A stretch of DNA of 64,000 nt from Ruegeria sp. A3M17 (GCF_003318255.1 NZ_QOCF01000007.1:229610-293609); one strand, 5' to 3'; positions 1 through 8,880 are shown, counted from the first letter of the stretch. The notes: a model not told the origin generated them from the sequence alone. Made by a program: numbers and translations.

Positions 1-403
1 AGGAAACGACGTCGCGTTGGGCGGCGCTGGAAACGATGTGATCTTTGGCGGTCGTGGCAAAGACATTCTGCGCGGTGATGAAGGCGAAGATACGATATTC
101 GGCGGCAGAGGGGCCGATGTGATCGACGGTGGAGCCGACGATGACATCCTGTTCGGCGGGCGTGGCAAAGACATGTTTGTCATTGAAAACGGGGACGGCG
201 ATGACTGGATCGTCGACTTCCGGATCGGCAAGGACAAGATTGACTTGTCCGGCTACGAAGGCATCGCCGGATTTGAAGATATCGAGGATGATATCTCGGG
301 TGGCTTCTTTCAGACCACCATCGATCTAGGTGACGGGGACAGTATTGTCCTGGCGGGTGTTGGGGCCGGACATCTGACCGAAGACAGCTTTATCTTCGCC
401 TAA
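1..403 (+). CDS. RTX (hemolysin-type calcium-binding repeat) protein, C-terminal part
   Basis: The reading frame is open from the window edge, so the protein begins upstream and only its last ~134 residues are here. Glycine/aspartate-rich nonapeptides of the GGxGxDxUx type (GGAGNDVIF, GGRGKDILR, GGRGADVID, GGRGKDMFV) run through roughly the first 55 residues and would form a calcium-binding parallel beta-roll. They are followed by an acidic ~75-residue tail ending in SFIFA, the usual form of a type I secretion signal. The protein is therefore probably exported through an HlyBD/TolC-type system and is extracellular. Which catalytic or adhesive domain sits at its N-terminus cannot be seen. It converges on rpoH and shares a terminator with it. 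Confidence 0.85.
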   Translation, partial: GNDVALGGAGNDVIFGGRGKDILRGDEGEDTIFGGRGADVIDGGADDDILFGGRGKDMFVIENGDGDDWIVDFRIGKDKIDLSGYEGIAGFEDIEDDISGGFFQTTIDLGDGDSIVLAGVGAGHLTEDSFIFA

Positions 404-411
404 AGAAAATC

Positions 412-432
412 AGCCCGCCGTTGTGGCGGGCT
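412..432. terminator. Bidirectional intrinsic terminator between RTX gene and rpoH
   Basis: An 8-bp perfect inverted repeat (AGCCCGCC / GGCGGGCT) with a 5-nt loop lies between the two convergent stop codons. An A-run lies to its left, which reads as a T-tract for rpoH. It can serve both genes. Confidence 0.7.
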
Positions 433-444
433 GAACCAATTGGG

Positions 445-1341
445 TCAGACAGTACCCAGCATGCCCTTTTCACGGGCCAGTTCGCGCATCTTTTTCTGCA
501 GTTTCTCGAAGGCACGAACCTCGATCTGACGAATGCGCTCGCGGCTGACATTGTACTGGGTGCTGAGCTCTTCCAGCGTGACGGCCTGATCCATCAGACG
601 GCGCTGAGTCAGGATGTCTTTTTCCCGGTCATTCAGGACATCCAGCGCAGCCGCCAGAAGCTCGCGGCGGGCATCAAGCTCGTCGCGGGCTTCGTAATCG
701 CCCGCCTGATCGGCATCCTCGTCCTCAAGCCAGTCCTGCCATTGCATGGTGCCTTCGCCTTCGGACCCGACGGTCGCGTTCAGCGAGGCATCACCACCAG
801 ACATCCGGCGGTTCATGCTGATGACTTCAGCTTCGGTCACGCCCAGATCAGTAGCGATCCGCTTGACGTTTTCAGGGCGCAAATCGCCCTCTTCCAGCGC
901 ACCAATACGGGCTTTGGCCTTGCGCAGGTTAAAGAACAGCTTTTTCTGTGCCGATGTCGTGCCCAGCTTGACCATCGACCACGACCGAAGAACGTATTCC
1001 TGGATCGAGGCACGAATCCACCACATTGCATAGGTCGCCAGACGGAAACCTTTTTCCGGGTCAAACTTTTTCACAGCCTGCATAAGGCCCACATTGGCCT
1101 CGGAGATCACTTCGGCCTGTGGCAGGCCATAGCCGCGATAGCCCATAGCGATCTTGGCCGCCAATCGCAGGTGCGACGTGACCATTTTATGTGCAGCTTC
1201 AGTGTCTTGCTCTTCGACCCAACGCTTGGCGAGCATGTACTCTTCTTCCGGCTCAAGCAGCGGAAATTTGCGAATTTCCTGCATATAGCGGTTCAGGCCG
1301 CCCTCGGGCGTCGGCGCGGGGAGATTTGCGTAATTTGCCAT
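445..1341 (-). CDS. rpoH: RNA polymerase sigma-32 (heat-shock) factor
   Basis: A 298-residue sigma-70 family factor of the RpoH class. Region 2 (about residues 50-120, with the melting segment ATYAMWWIRASIQEY) is followed by the RpoH box QKKLFFNLR at 132-140, the signature that separates heat-shock sigmas from RpoD. Region 4 has a helix-turn-helix ending in SRERIRQIE. It directs core polymerase to heat-shock chaperone and protease promoters. Length is normal for alphaproteobacterial RpoH. The start is chosen because a GGAGG lies about 10 nt upstream. A sigma-32-like promoter upstream suggests autoregulation. Many Rhodobacteraceae carry two rpoH copies, and which paralogue this is cannot be decided here. 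Confidence 0.95.
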   Translation of the reverse strand: MANYANLPAPTPEGGLNRYMQEIRKFPLLEPEEEYMLAKRWVEEQDTEAAHKMVTSHLRLAAKIAMGYRGYGLPQAEVISEANVGLMQAVKKFDPEKGFRLATYAMWWIRASIQEYVLRSWSMVKLGTTSAQKKLFFNLRKAKARIGALEEGDLRPENVKRIATDLGVTEAEVISMNRRMSGGDASLNATVGSEGEGTMQWQDWLEDEDADQAGDYEARDELDARRELLAAALDVLNDREKDILTQRRLMDQAVTLEELSTQYNVSRERIRQIEVRAFEKLQKKMRELAREKGMLGTV

Positions 1342-1383
1342 GATTCATGTCCCTCCGACAAATGTTTACTTCGTTAACATGGG

Positions 1384-1412
1384 ATATGGGAATAAGTCCC
1401 GATCCATTCAAG
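1384..1412 (-). promoter_or_regulatory. Candidate sigma-32-type promoter of rpoH
   Basis: Read on the minus strand, CTTGAA (1407-1412), a 17-bp spacer and CCATAT (1384-1389) fit the alphaproteobacterial heat-shock promoter pattern CTTG-N17/18-CYTAT. It lies about 45 bp upstream of the rpoH start. Judged by pattern only. Confidence 0.4.
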
Positions 1413-1487
1413 AGGTACCGTTAACAGTTTGAAATTAACGATTGATAAAGGAAAGCTAAGAACGCGTTACTCACGTATGTTTGCGTA

Positions 1488-2522
1488 TTATGTCAGCGGC
1501 GCGCGCAGTTGTTCAATCAGAAATTCCATATCATTTGGTAAATCGGCCTCAAACCGAAGATTTTCGCCTGTCACAGGGTGCTCAAAGCCTAAAACTGCGG
1601 CATGCAGCGCCTGTCGCGGAAAACTGCGCACAGCCTCGGCGGCGGCAGCACTGAAGGCTTTCGCCGCAAGCTTGCGTTTACCCCCATACACTGGATCCCC
1701 AACCAGCCCATGCCCGGCATGGGCCATATGGACACGAATTTGGTGCGTCCGGCCGGTTTCCAACCAACATTCAATCAGCGCGATGCCTGCCGGGTTGCCA
1801 AATGTCTCGACCAACCGCGCCCGAGTTACCGCATGCCGACCACCATGGAACAGAACCGCTTGTTTCTGCCGATCATTTTTGTGCCGCGTCAATTGCGTGG
1901 TCAGCCGCATGATATTGCCCGGTTCAAAGCTGACACCCTTGATGCCGCGCAAACGTGGGTCATTCGCATCCGGAACTCCGTAGCAAATCGCGCGGTAATA
2001 GCGTTCGACGCTATGCGCCTCGAACTGAGCCGCCAGACCATGATGCGCCGCGTCAGACTTGGCGACCACCAGCAAGCCGCTGGTCTCTTTGTCGATGCGG
2101 TGCACGATGCCAGGGCGTTTGACGCCCCCCACACCTGACAGGTCCTTACCGCAATGATGCAGCAAAGCATTGACCAGCGTTCCGTTGGGCGAGCCCGGCG
2201 CTGGATGAACGACAATGCCTGCCGGTTTGTTGATTACGATCAGGTCCGCGTCCTCATAGACGACGTTCAGCGGGATATCCTCGGGACCTATGTGGCTCTC
2301 TTCTGCTTCGGCGACGGAGATCGACACCGAGGCGCCTTCGGTCACCTTGGCCTTTGGGTCCCGAACTTCGACACCGTCAATGGTCACCTCGCCGTTCTCG
2401 ATTAGACGGGTCAGGCGGGTGCGCGACAGGTTTTCATCCGCTGGTACATCCCGCGAAAGCGCCTTATCAAGGCGTGGCGGCGGATCGGCCGCGATCTGAA
2501 ATTCAATCTGGCGGGTGCCCAT
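1488..2522 (-). CDS. rluD: RluA/RluD-family 23S rRNA pseudouridine synthase
   Basis: A 344-residue protein with an N-terminal S4 RNA-binding domain (about residues 14-75) and the RluA-type catalytic domain. The catalytic motif HRIDKETSG carries the essential aspartate at about residue 144. The C-terminal motif GRTHQIRVHMAHAGHGLVGD is also typical. It isomerises uridines in 23S rRNA, probably positions in helix 69 as RluD does. The frame is open further upstream, but the start at 2522 (MGTRQIEF) is preferred because the S4 domain begins there and the preceding residues look non-coding. Its ATG overlaps the start of the divergent DUF6476 gene by two bases. RluD is the best name; RluC or another RluA relative is possible. 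Confidence 0.88.
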   Translation of the reverse strand: MGTRQIEFQIAADPPPRLDKALSRDVPADENLSRTRLTRLIENGEVTIDGVEVRDPKAKVTEGASVSISVAEAEESHIGPEDIPLNVVYEDADLIVINKPAGIVVHPAPGSPNGTLVNALLHHCGKDLSGVGGVKRPGIVHRIDKETSGLLVVAKSDAAHHGLAAQFEAHSVERYYRAICYGVPDANDPRLRGIKGVSFEPGNIMRLTTQLTRHKNDRQKQAVLFHGGRHAVTRARLVETFGNPAGIALIECWLETGRTHQIRVHMAHAGHGLVGDPVYGGKRKLAAKAFSAAAAEAVRSFPRQALHAAVLGFEHPVTGENLRFEADLPNDMEFLIEQLRAPLT

Positions 2523-2826
2523 GACTGTCCCTTCCGAACCCCAAGAACCGCAGGAAACACCGCAGATTCGCTTGCTGCGGCGCATGGTCATGCTGCTGAC
2601 CGCGGTGATGATTGGCGGGGTTCTAGTGACATTCGCACTGATTGTCATCCGACTATCGGACAGAACCCCTACTCTGCCCGATCAAATCGAACTGCCGGAT
2701 GGTGCCAAAGCTCAAGCCGTAACGATCGGCAGCAACTGGTATGCCGTCGTGACCGATGACAACCGCATCCTGATTTTTGACAAGACGACCGGAAAACAGC
2801 GTCAGGAAATCGTCGTACAAGAGTAG
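2521..2826 (+). CDS. DUF6476 family single-pass membrane protein
   Basis: A 101-residue protein. A basic stretch (RLLRRM) precedes one hydrophobic helix at about residues 25-47, followed by a ~55-residue soluble tail (WYAVVTDDNRILIFDKTTGK) that would sit in the periplasm. It matches a small conserved alphaproteobacterial family (DUF6476) that is habitually next to the rluD-type gene. No function is known. The ATG at 2521 shares two bases with the divergent synthase start on the other strand, so the two genes have no intergenic space and each one's ribosome site and promoter must lie inside the other's coding region. An in-frame GTG-like start at 2515 is an alternative. Confidence 0.75.
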   Translation: MTVPSEPQEPQETPQIRLLRRMVMLLTAVMIGGVLVTFALIVIRLSDRTPTLPDQIELPDGAKAQAVTIGSNWYAVVTDDNRILIFDKTTGKQRQEIVVQE

Positions 2827-2829
2827 CGA

Positions 2830-3813
2830 TCAGCTGTCTAATGCCATCCGGAACACGATCTCAGAGGCTTTACGCAAAGCCTCATACTCTTCGGGCGTAT
2901 CCCGGCGGAACGTCTTGTCCTCATCGCTTAGCTTTGTCGGGCTGAACAGTTCGGGTCGGTCGGGAAAGAACTCTTGCTGAAAGGCGGTATCCTGCTTGGC
3001 CAGGAACTCGTCCAGCCAAGCGCGCTCATCTGGTTCCAGCACATCGTTCCGGCGCACCATGACGGGGTCATCGACAATAATTCGGCGCAACTGGCGGCTT
3101 TTCTTACGCCCCAGCGCACGGGAGATGACGCCAAAAGCTTCGCTCGCCGCGCGGGATTGCGACGGGTTGGACACGCCCCCAGCGGCAAGTTCCTCGGCCA
3201 ATGGTGTGCCGATCCGCGACAGGAAATCATCGACGACGTTGCCCCGCACCATGCCCGCTCGTTCGTATAAAAGCGGAGCAACGGTGACGCCGGGAAAGGC
3301 GGTGCGTATTTCGGCCAGTTTGGCAGAAAAACTCAATCGTTCCGGGTGATTGCGGATAAGATCAAGTTGCTGGCGGATGTATTCAGTCCCGCCGTTGGAC
3401 AGCCGCCCGGCCTTGGCCCGCTGTTTGTAATCGGCCTCGAAGAAATCGGAATACCGCCGGCAATAGTAGGTGATCGTCAATGCACGCGAGGGGATATCGG
3501 CAAAAACCTCGGCCAGCCGGTTCAGATTGCAGCCATAGAACATCTCGGAGGATACAACGCAGGTCTGATCCACATGCGCGTCGTATTCGGTGGTCATGGC
3601 GGACCGAAACGGATCCATCGGATCAGCGCTTTGGTTGATGTGAAAGGCGACGATGTTGTGACTTATCGCGAGACGTGTGTCGCCATCCAGCCGGCGTCGG
3701 CCGGCCTCCATATAGTGCAGGCCGATCTCGTTCATGACCGAATGTTTCCGGCGCAAAAATCCCTGCAAGGCGGTCGTGCCAGTTTTGGGCATCCCCATGT
3801 GCAGCCAAAGCAT
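2830..3813 (-). CDS. Sulfotransferase-like protein
   Basis: A 327-residue protein whose N-terminus MGMPKTGTT (residues 6-14) matches the 5'-phosphosulfate-binding loop of PAPS-dependent sulfotransferases. A second family-like feature is the segment VVSSEMF (about residue 85). There is no signal peptide, so the enzyme would be cytoplasmic and would move sulfate from PAPS to an acceptor, probably a sugar. It is the last gene of a five-gene minus-strand operon with two GT2-like transferases, a HIRRGD/TPR protein and an alpha/beta hydrolase, which suggests it sulfates a surface glycan. A strong AGGAG lies ahead of the start. Substrate is unknown, and a sulfotransferase-fold protein with another role is possible. 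Confidence 0.65.
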   Translation of the reverse strand: MLWLHMGMPKTGTTALQGFLRRKHSVMNEIGLHYMEAGRRRLDGDTRLAISHNIVAFHINQSADPMDPFRSAMTTEYDAHVDQTCVVSSEMFYGCNLNRLAEVFADIPSRALTITYYCRRYSDFFEADYKQRAKAGRLSNGGTEYIRQQLDLIRNHPERLSFSAKLAEIRTAFPGVTVAPLLYERAGMVRGNVVDDFLSRIGTPLAEELAAGGVSNPSQSRAASEAFGVISRALGRKKSRQLRRIIVDDPVMVRRNDVLEPDERAWLDEFLAKQDTAFQQEFFPDRPELFSPTKLSDEDKTFRRDTPEEYEALRKASEIVFRMALDS

Positions 3814-3844
3814 TACCTAGCTCCTGTCCCCGAACTGTCCTGCG

Positions 3845-4843
3845 TCATGCCTGCTGGCTGGCCGTGAAACCCGCGGTCATCTGCTGCATGAGGTCCTGCA
3901 TCTCGGGCAGGTCGCGCAATTGCCCGATCTGTTGGCGGTGCAGATCGCAGGACGCATGATGCAAGCGCGCAACCTCGGGGTCAGAGAGCATTTCGTAATA
4001 AAAACCACGTTTGCGATCCAAAACCACGTCGATCGAGGTATTCGTCTCGGCGTTCTGGTTCATCATGTTCCAGTATTCCAGGCCAAGGCTTTCACCTAAA
4101 TGGTGGGCACGACCGCGCATCTTTTTGACCAGATAGCTTTCACAGGACTTCAGCGCATAGTGATTGACCTGCACAAAGTCATAGCCGACCGAGTCACGGG
4201 CCGATCGCCAGCTTTTTTCATAGTATCGCTCGGGCATAAGTTGGCCTGATCCGTTATACCAATGACATTCTTCGATGGTTTCGACGGCCGGCTTTTTGGG
4301 CCGGTGAACACCCAACCCATCCCAAATCTCACGCTGGAACATGGTCTTAAAGCCCCAAGCCTGTGGCGGCCGGTAGATCTTTTCCGGAGCGGCCTGCCGG
4401 AACTGATCCGACAAAAACCGGTCTTCATACCGCACGACGCCTGCGTTTCCGAACAGCCGCCAGGTCATTGAAATCGTCTTGGCGTCAGGAATAGCATCAG
4501 TCAAAGCCCGCAGCGTGTGATCCCCGGTCTTGATGTTGATATGTTCATCGGCGTCGATCACCACGACCCAATCCTGCGGGCGTGCGACTTCCATCTTCAG
4601 GAAAGTATTATAAGCACGCTTTTGCGGGCTGGTTTTTCGGCGCGAATTGTTGTCGATATGCGTCAGCACGCCCTTTTCATCCAACCGTTGCAGCAAGACA
4701 TCGGTGCCATCGGTGCAGTCATTGGTCATCACCACCATCTGGTCGATACCAATCGCACGGTTATGGGCCACCCACTCCAGCACAAACGGGCCTTCGTTCT
4801 TCATCGGGGTGACACTGATATATCGTGGGTCCTGATCGGCCAT
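3845..4843 (-). CDS. Glycosyltransferase family 2-like protein (Glyco_tranf_2_4 type)
   Basis: A 332-residue protein. The N-terminus TPMKNEGPFVLEWVAHNRAIGID and the following NDCTDGTD are characteristic of the PF13704-type GT-A fold. The metal-binding DxD appears as DADE at residues 97-100. It should transfer a sugar from a nucleotide donor in the cytoplasm; donor and acceptor are unknown. It is paralogous to the first gene of the same operon (7897-8880), sharing the KNEGP..LEW opening and the D.DE motif. The start at 4843 (MADQDPRY) is preferred over the longer frame because homology begins just after it. It is followed after about 30 bp by the sulfotransferase. Confidence 0.75.
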   Translation of the reverse strand: MADQDPRYISVTPMKNEGPFVLEWVAHNRAIGIDQMVVMTNDCTDGTDVLLQRLDEKGVLTHIDNNSRRKTSPQKRAYNTFLKMEVARPQDWVVVIDADEHINIKTGDHTLRALTDAIPDAKTISMTWRLFGNAGVVRYEDRFLSDQFRQAAPEKIYRPPQAWGFKTMFQREIWDGLGVHRPKKPAVETIEECHWYNGSGQLMPERYYEKSWRSARDSVGYDFVQVNHYALKSCESYLVKKMRGRAHHLGESLGLEYWNMMNQNAETNTSIDVVLDRKRGFYYEMLSDPEVARLHHASCDLHRQQIGQLRDLPEMQDLMQQMTAGFTASQQA

Positions 4844-4952
4844 ACTTGACTGCCCTGTTCGTTGTTCTTGCCCGGAACTTATCGGGATCATTCGGAATTT
4901 GCCCGTAAATTACGTTGAATTGGTGGAACTACCAAGGGGAAATCCACGCAAT

Positions 4953-6950
4953 TCACCCTCCTGCCCGTTTAAGTTGGTTTGAGAACCGCTTGTACGTCGG
5001 GCACAAATCTCGGGCTTTTTGAAGAAACGCACGGGCAGCTTCCTTTTTGCCCTGTTGTAACAATATTCGCCCGGCCTCGCCCTGAATAGCGGCGGTGTCG
5101 TCGTCGATCTCTGCGGCCTGAATGATCTGCCTCTGGCCCTGTTCAACGGCACCGTTCATTTCCAGCATCTGTCCCATTGCAAAGATCAAAAAGGCGTTGC
5201 CCGGATCGCAAGCCAAGGCATCCGCCATGGTTATCCGCGATGCTGTTCCCTCGCCTTCTGCTTGGTACAGTTCGGCCAATCGTTTGTGATAGAGTGGATT
5301 GTCGGGCACATCCGACAGAACCTTACGTGTGATGTCAATGGCCTCAGCATTGGAAATACTCCCAATATGTGCCCCCAGTTTGGCGCTAAAACTCCGTACT
5401 CGTGGATCCTCGTCAGGCATATCGGTCATCCGAATAAGACCGTCATGCAGCTGCTTCAAACGGGGTTTGTTTTCCAAAAGCCTGCGGGCTTTTTGATCCA
5501 GAGAAAGGATCGACCAATCCAACAGAAGAAAGTCGAAATTGCACGGCAATCTCACCAGCACTTTGCGCTGTGCGACATGGGAGTTGAAATTGAACCAGGG
5601 CCTGCGGATAACCTTTTGCAGCGACCAGTCGGTAGGTGGAAACAGCCGCAATGATATCTGATCCCGGTAGACAACGCGCGACCCAAACACTAACACGTCA
5701 GGTCGGATCGGTTTGGCCCAAAATGCACGGCTGAATGCCTGGGCTGCTTGCCAGCGTTTTCGCTTTTCCCCCAACGCTGCTGCCTTCAAGGCACCACAAA
5801 CCGCGTAGTCTTCGGGCCATGTATGGGGGTCCAACAAAGCCGTCTCGACCATCTCTGCAGATTCATCCCACTTGTTTGCGTAAAACAAGTTGAGCGCTTG
5901 AAGAAGTGGCAGAAACGCGTTGTCCGCCCCCTCATCCAGCAACCTTGAAGCGATATCGCTGGCCTCTTCGGTTCGATCGTCTGAATGCAGCCGGTTCATG
6001 TGGAACAGAACCTTGCCATAAATATGCGCGGCCTCGGACGTGTTCAAAAAGCCATCAAACCCAGTCTGTAGGCGCCGAATTGCACTCTCATTCGCCTGAG
6101 AAATTTCTTCTTCTGTCAGAACATCCCGAAACACTCTTCGCTGTTGACCCGAAATCCGGGCGGCCGCCATGGAAAAGGCCGAGATGACCGGCGCGATTAC
6201 CTGATCTGCGCGTGACATTGTATAGAGTTCCAGAAAATCGCGTTTCGCCCGGGTCACCCCGGACAAATCGGTAATGTCTGACATCTGCAATAGATGTGGA
6301 AACTGTTTCTGAAACCGGGCAATCAGTTCCGGCTGGTCCGAGAACATAATGGCCGCTTTATCGGCGTTCTTCTCTAGATGCGCCTCATACAGTTCTTCGG
6401 GTTCGATCTTTGCAGGCCAGGTTGTGTGCTTCCACGGCAGCCCATTCAGAATATCACCGCGGCGGATGTGATAGGCCGACACGCCCTGCCCTGACAGCCT
6501 GGCATCCGCGCAATCCATGATTCCGCGTATTTCTTCGGTGAACCCGACCCGGTGAATAAAGTCGCGATATCGCGGGCGGATGGTCTCGACGTCCTCCCAC
6601 GGGAAGGCCAGCACCTCGAAACCTTCCTCGACCAGCACCGACCGTCCAGCGTTGAGATGCGCAATCAGGCGGTCGGGCGACGTGTCGCTTTGGAAGGACC
6701 AGATCGGCAAGGCATTCTGCGAAAGAGCTCCGAACTCCTTAGGAGTCAGGAAATGTTCATCCATCCAGTCCTGCGCGAACAACTCTCGTGGGTGGTCCAG
6801 CTCAGGCGCGTCCGCGCCCTGCGGGAACCAATTCACCCGGTAGGTCGTGCTGAAATCTTCGGCCAGCCGGATGCAGGTCAGCATCATCAGCAACCGGGCG
6901 CCCATGCGGTCCTTGCGCTGACCGACAAACACACCTTTGGCGGTGGTCAC
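4953..6950 (-). CDS. HIRRGD-motif glycan transferase-like protein with TPR tail
   Basis: A 665-residue protein with two parts. The first ~270 residues resemble fucosyltransferase-type GT-B enzymes: an N-terminal GARLLMMLTCIRLAEDF segment, the YHIRRGD motif near residue 160 (the HxRRxD nucleotide-sugar motif) and IMFSDQPELI further on. The last ~330 residues are helical repeats with TPR character (NPLYHKRLAELYQAEGEG, GNAFLIFAMGQMLEMNG). It begins with GTG, and its first four bases overlap the stop of the hydrolase gene (GTGA), so the two are translationally coupled. It probably acts in the same surface-glycan pathway. The enzymatic assignment rests on one motif and is tentative. Confidence 0.55.
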   Translation of the reverse strand: MTTAKGVFVGQRKDRMGARLLMMLTCIRLAEDFSTTYRVNWFPQGADAPELDHPRELFAQDWMDEHFLTPKEFGALSQNALPIWSFQSDTSPDRLIAHLNAGRSVLVEEGFEVLAFPWEDVETIRPRYRDFIHRVGFTEEIRGIMDCADARLSGQGVSAYHIRRGDILNGLPWKHTTWPAKIEPEELYEAHLEKNADKAAIMFSDQPELIARFQKQFPHLLQMSDITDLSGVTRAKRDFLELYTMSRADQVIAPVISAFSMAAARISGQQRRVFRDVLTEEEISQANESAIRRLQTGFDGFLNTSEAAHIYGKVLFHMNRLHSDDRTEEASDIASRLLDEGADNAFLPLLQALNLFYANKWDESAEMVETALLDPHTWPEDYAVCGALKAAALGEKRKRWQAAQAFSRAFWAKPIRPDVLVFGSRVVYRDQISLRLFPPTDWSLQKVIRRPWFNFNSHVAQRKVLVRLPCNFDFLLLDWSILSLDQKARRLLENKPRLKQLHDGLIRMTDMPDEDPRVRSFSAKLGAHIGSISNAEAIDITRKVLSDVPDNPLYHKRLAELYQAEGEGTASRITMADALACDPGNAFLIFAMGQMLEMNGAVEQGQRQIIQAAEIDDDTAAIQGEAGRILLQQGKKEAARAFLQKARDLCPTYKRFSNQLKRAGG

Positions 6951-7891
6951 GAGGCGTCCCTTTCCTTCTCAGCCATGGCCTGCCGGCGCAGTCGGCGGAA
7001 CCGCTGCCGGGCTTTTGCCGCCAAGTCTGGGTGCCGCTCGGCGCCGATGGCCTCAATCCCCCGAATATACATAGGCAGGCGACGTCGGGCGCGCATCATC
7101 TTGTAATATCCAAGCGCATCCAATGAGCCGTCCATCGCCCCCAGCATCACGGGCTTGAGGATATCCAGCTTGCGCAGCATGGGCGCCGCGAAATGGTTTG
7201 AAAACCAGGTCTTGAGCAACATCACGTTGTCGCCCTGCAGACGCTGAACCTGCTGCCGGTCCAGATCAAAGAATGGGTCGTAAAAGACGTAAGCCTTACC
7301 AGCTGTCTGAACAGTTTGGGCCGCATCGCTCATCGGCAGGTCCCAATCCTGTACGCGGCCGAACCTATAGCGGGTTTCCCAAGGCACCAGCCGTTCATCC
7401 AGTGTTGTCTGAGGGTTGAACGCGATCACGTGCGCACCGGGTACATGCGCCGAAAAGGTCAATGCCCCAAAGCCGCCCATCGATGCGCCTGCAAAAACCA
7501 CCTGATCGAACCGGTCAAAGAACCCCTCGGCGACCTTGTTTTCAAAATAGGAAATGATCTCGGGGTCGCGATACCATGCCTTGGTGCGCGCGAAGACGCC
7601 CATGTGGGACCACCCTTCGTCGCGAAAGAACTTCCAGCCCCACGGCTCGCGCGCGAAGGACAGGTCATTGGCATTGGCGATATTGTCGAAGCTGACTACC
7701 AGACGCTTCGGGTAACGCCGGTGGAACAGGATCGAGTGGCGTTCCAGCTTTTGAAAATATCCAGTGCCGTCGCCGCCGGGGTACAATTCGACAAACCACG
7801 GCGGAGCGGGATCCGTCAGAATACGCTCATACCCTGTCTTGCGGTCAGGGTGTTCCGGTTTCAGCTGCTCTTTTGAAAGATCTTCGGCCAT
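6947..7891 (-). CDS. Alpha/beta-hydrolase-fold protein of a glycan cluster
   Basis: A 314-residue protein with no signal peptide. It has a clear nucleophile elbow, FAGASMGGFGAL, of the GxSxGG type expected in alpha/beta hydrolases, followed by HVIAFNPQTTLD. A conserved aspartate region (YDPFFDLDRQQV) and a histidine (WFSNHFA) follow in the right order for a Ser-Asp-His triad. It could be an esterase or acyl-transferring enzyme that removes or adds an acyl group on a glycan. Five bases separate it from the upstream transferase, and it overlaps the downstream HIRRGD/TPR gene, so the operon is tight. Related proteins are often annotated only as hypothetical. Activity is inferred. Confidence 0.55.
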   Translation of the reverse strand: MAEDLSKEQLKPEHPDRKTGYERILTDPAPPWFVELYPGGDGTGYFQKLERHSILFHRRYPKRLVVSFDNIANANDLSFAREPWGWKFFRDEGWSHMGVFARTKAWYRDPEIISYFENKVAEGFFDRFDQVVFAGASMGGFGALTFSAHVPGAHVIAFNPQTTLDERLVPWETRYRFGRVQDWDLPMSDAAQTVQTAGKAYVFYDPFFDLDRQQVQRLQGDNVMLLKTWFSNHFAAPMLRKLDILKPVMLGAMDGSLDALGYYKMMRARRRLPMYIRGIEAIGAERHPDLAAKARQRFRRLRRQAMAEKERDAS

Positions 7892-7896
7892 GATGA

Positions 7897-8880
7897 TCAG
7901 ATCAGGTTATCGGCGAGCCAGACGCGAAACTCTACCCATTCCGGGCGCATCTTGATTTCCGACACTTTGGCCCGATGCCAGTCACAGGCCTGCGCATGCA
8001 ATTCGTTCAACTCGTCATCCGCCTTCAGTTCGGCCAGCAGAGGTGCGGCGCGGAGCGCGGCGGGCAGGATGGATTGGTCAGACTCTTTGTTGGCATTCAT
8101 GTCCTGCCAATAGGCTTGCCCCTGATCCACCTTGATGTGGTTTGTTCGACCCCGGTCGCGCTTGACCAGAAACCCATCCATGGACCGGACTGAATAATGG
8201 TGGATGCGTCCCAAGGAATGGTCAAACCCACGCCACGCCCGCCAACCGACCTTATCGGCTGGAAACAGCTTTCCGCCAGCATCTGACCAAGCGATGTCGG
8301 GCGCTACCTCCTCGTCAAACCCCTTCGGGCGATGCGGGCCAAATCGGGTGAACTTGCCATTGTTTCGGAACAGCGTCTTCAGACCGAAGGCGCGACTTGA
8401 ATGATAGGGAAATTCCTGATCCCCCATCGAGAACACCTCGGTCACCGGTCTGTCTTCGAAACTGATGTTTCCCGAGCTTCCAAAAAGCTTCCACGCGAAA
8501 GATATCGCATCGACTGGTTGCCCTGCCTTTTGCTCGACCTCGGCAATAAGGTCATGAAATCCGTTGTCGCCGCAGCGAATATTCCAGAATTCATCTACAT
8601 CCAGACATAACAGCCAATCGGCCTCTTTGACCTTGGGCTGGCGGCGCGCGCGGCGCAGCATCTGGTGCTGGGGATTGCCTCCTTCTTTCACTTGGTTGCT
8701 GACATGGGTGGCCAGGCCAAGCTCTTGCAACCTTGCAGCAATCTTGTCCGTTCCGTCATCACAATCGTTGGTGAAAATCACAAAATGGTCGATGCCGAGC
8801 GTTTTGTGGAACGCGACCCATTCCAGCATGTATGGGCCTTCGTTCTTCATCGTTGTGAACACGGTGATGGACTGAGACAT
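7897..8880 (-). CDS. Glycosyltransferase family 2-like protein (Glyco_tranf_2_4 type)
   Basis: A 327-residue GT-A-fold transferase, first gene of the minus-strand glycan operon. It shows the family opening TTMKNEGPYMLEWVAFHKTLGIDHFVI, the TNDCDDGTD segment, and the metal-binding DVDE at residues 94-97. It is a paralogue of the gene at 3845-4843, so the operon carries two related transferases that may add successive sugars. The start at 8880 is chosen because GGAAGGG lies a few bases upstream and homology begins at residue 5; the frame stays open 120 bp further without family similarity. It lies just outside the left end of the genomic island (9029). Confidence 0.75.
   Translation of the reverse strand: MSQSITVFTTMKNEGPYMLEWVAFHKTLGIDHFVIFTNDCDDGTDKIAARLQELGLATHVSNQVKEGGNPQHQMLRRARRQPKVKEADWLLCLDVDEFWNIRCGDNGFHDLIAEVEQKAGQPVDAISFAWKLFGSSGNISFEDRPVTEVFSMGDQEFPYHSSRAFGLKTLFRNNGKFTRFGPHRPKGFDEEVAPDIAWSDAGGKLFPADKVGWRAWRGFDHSLGRIHHYSVRSMDGFLVKRDRGRTNHIKVDQGQAYWQDMNANKESDQSILPAALRAAPLLAELKADDELNELHAQACDWHRAKVSEIKMRPEWVEFRVWLADNLI

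Noticed and set aside
421..1377. 318-codon plus-strand frame
   Set aside because: Fully antisense to rpoH, which has clear sigma-factor motifs; the frame has no recognisable domain.
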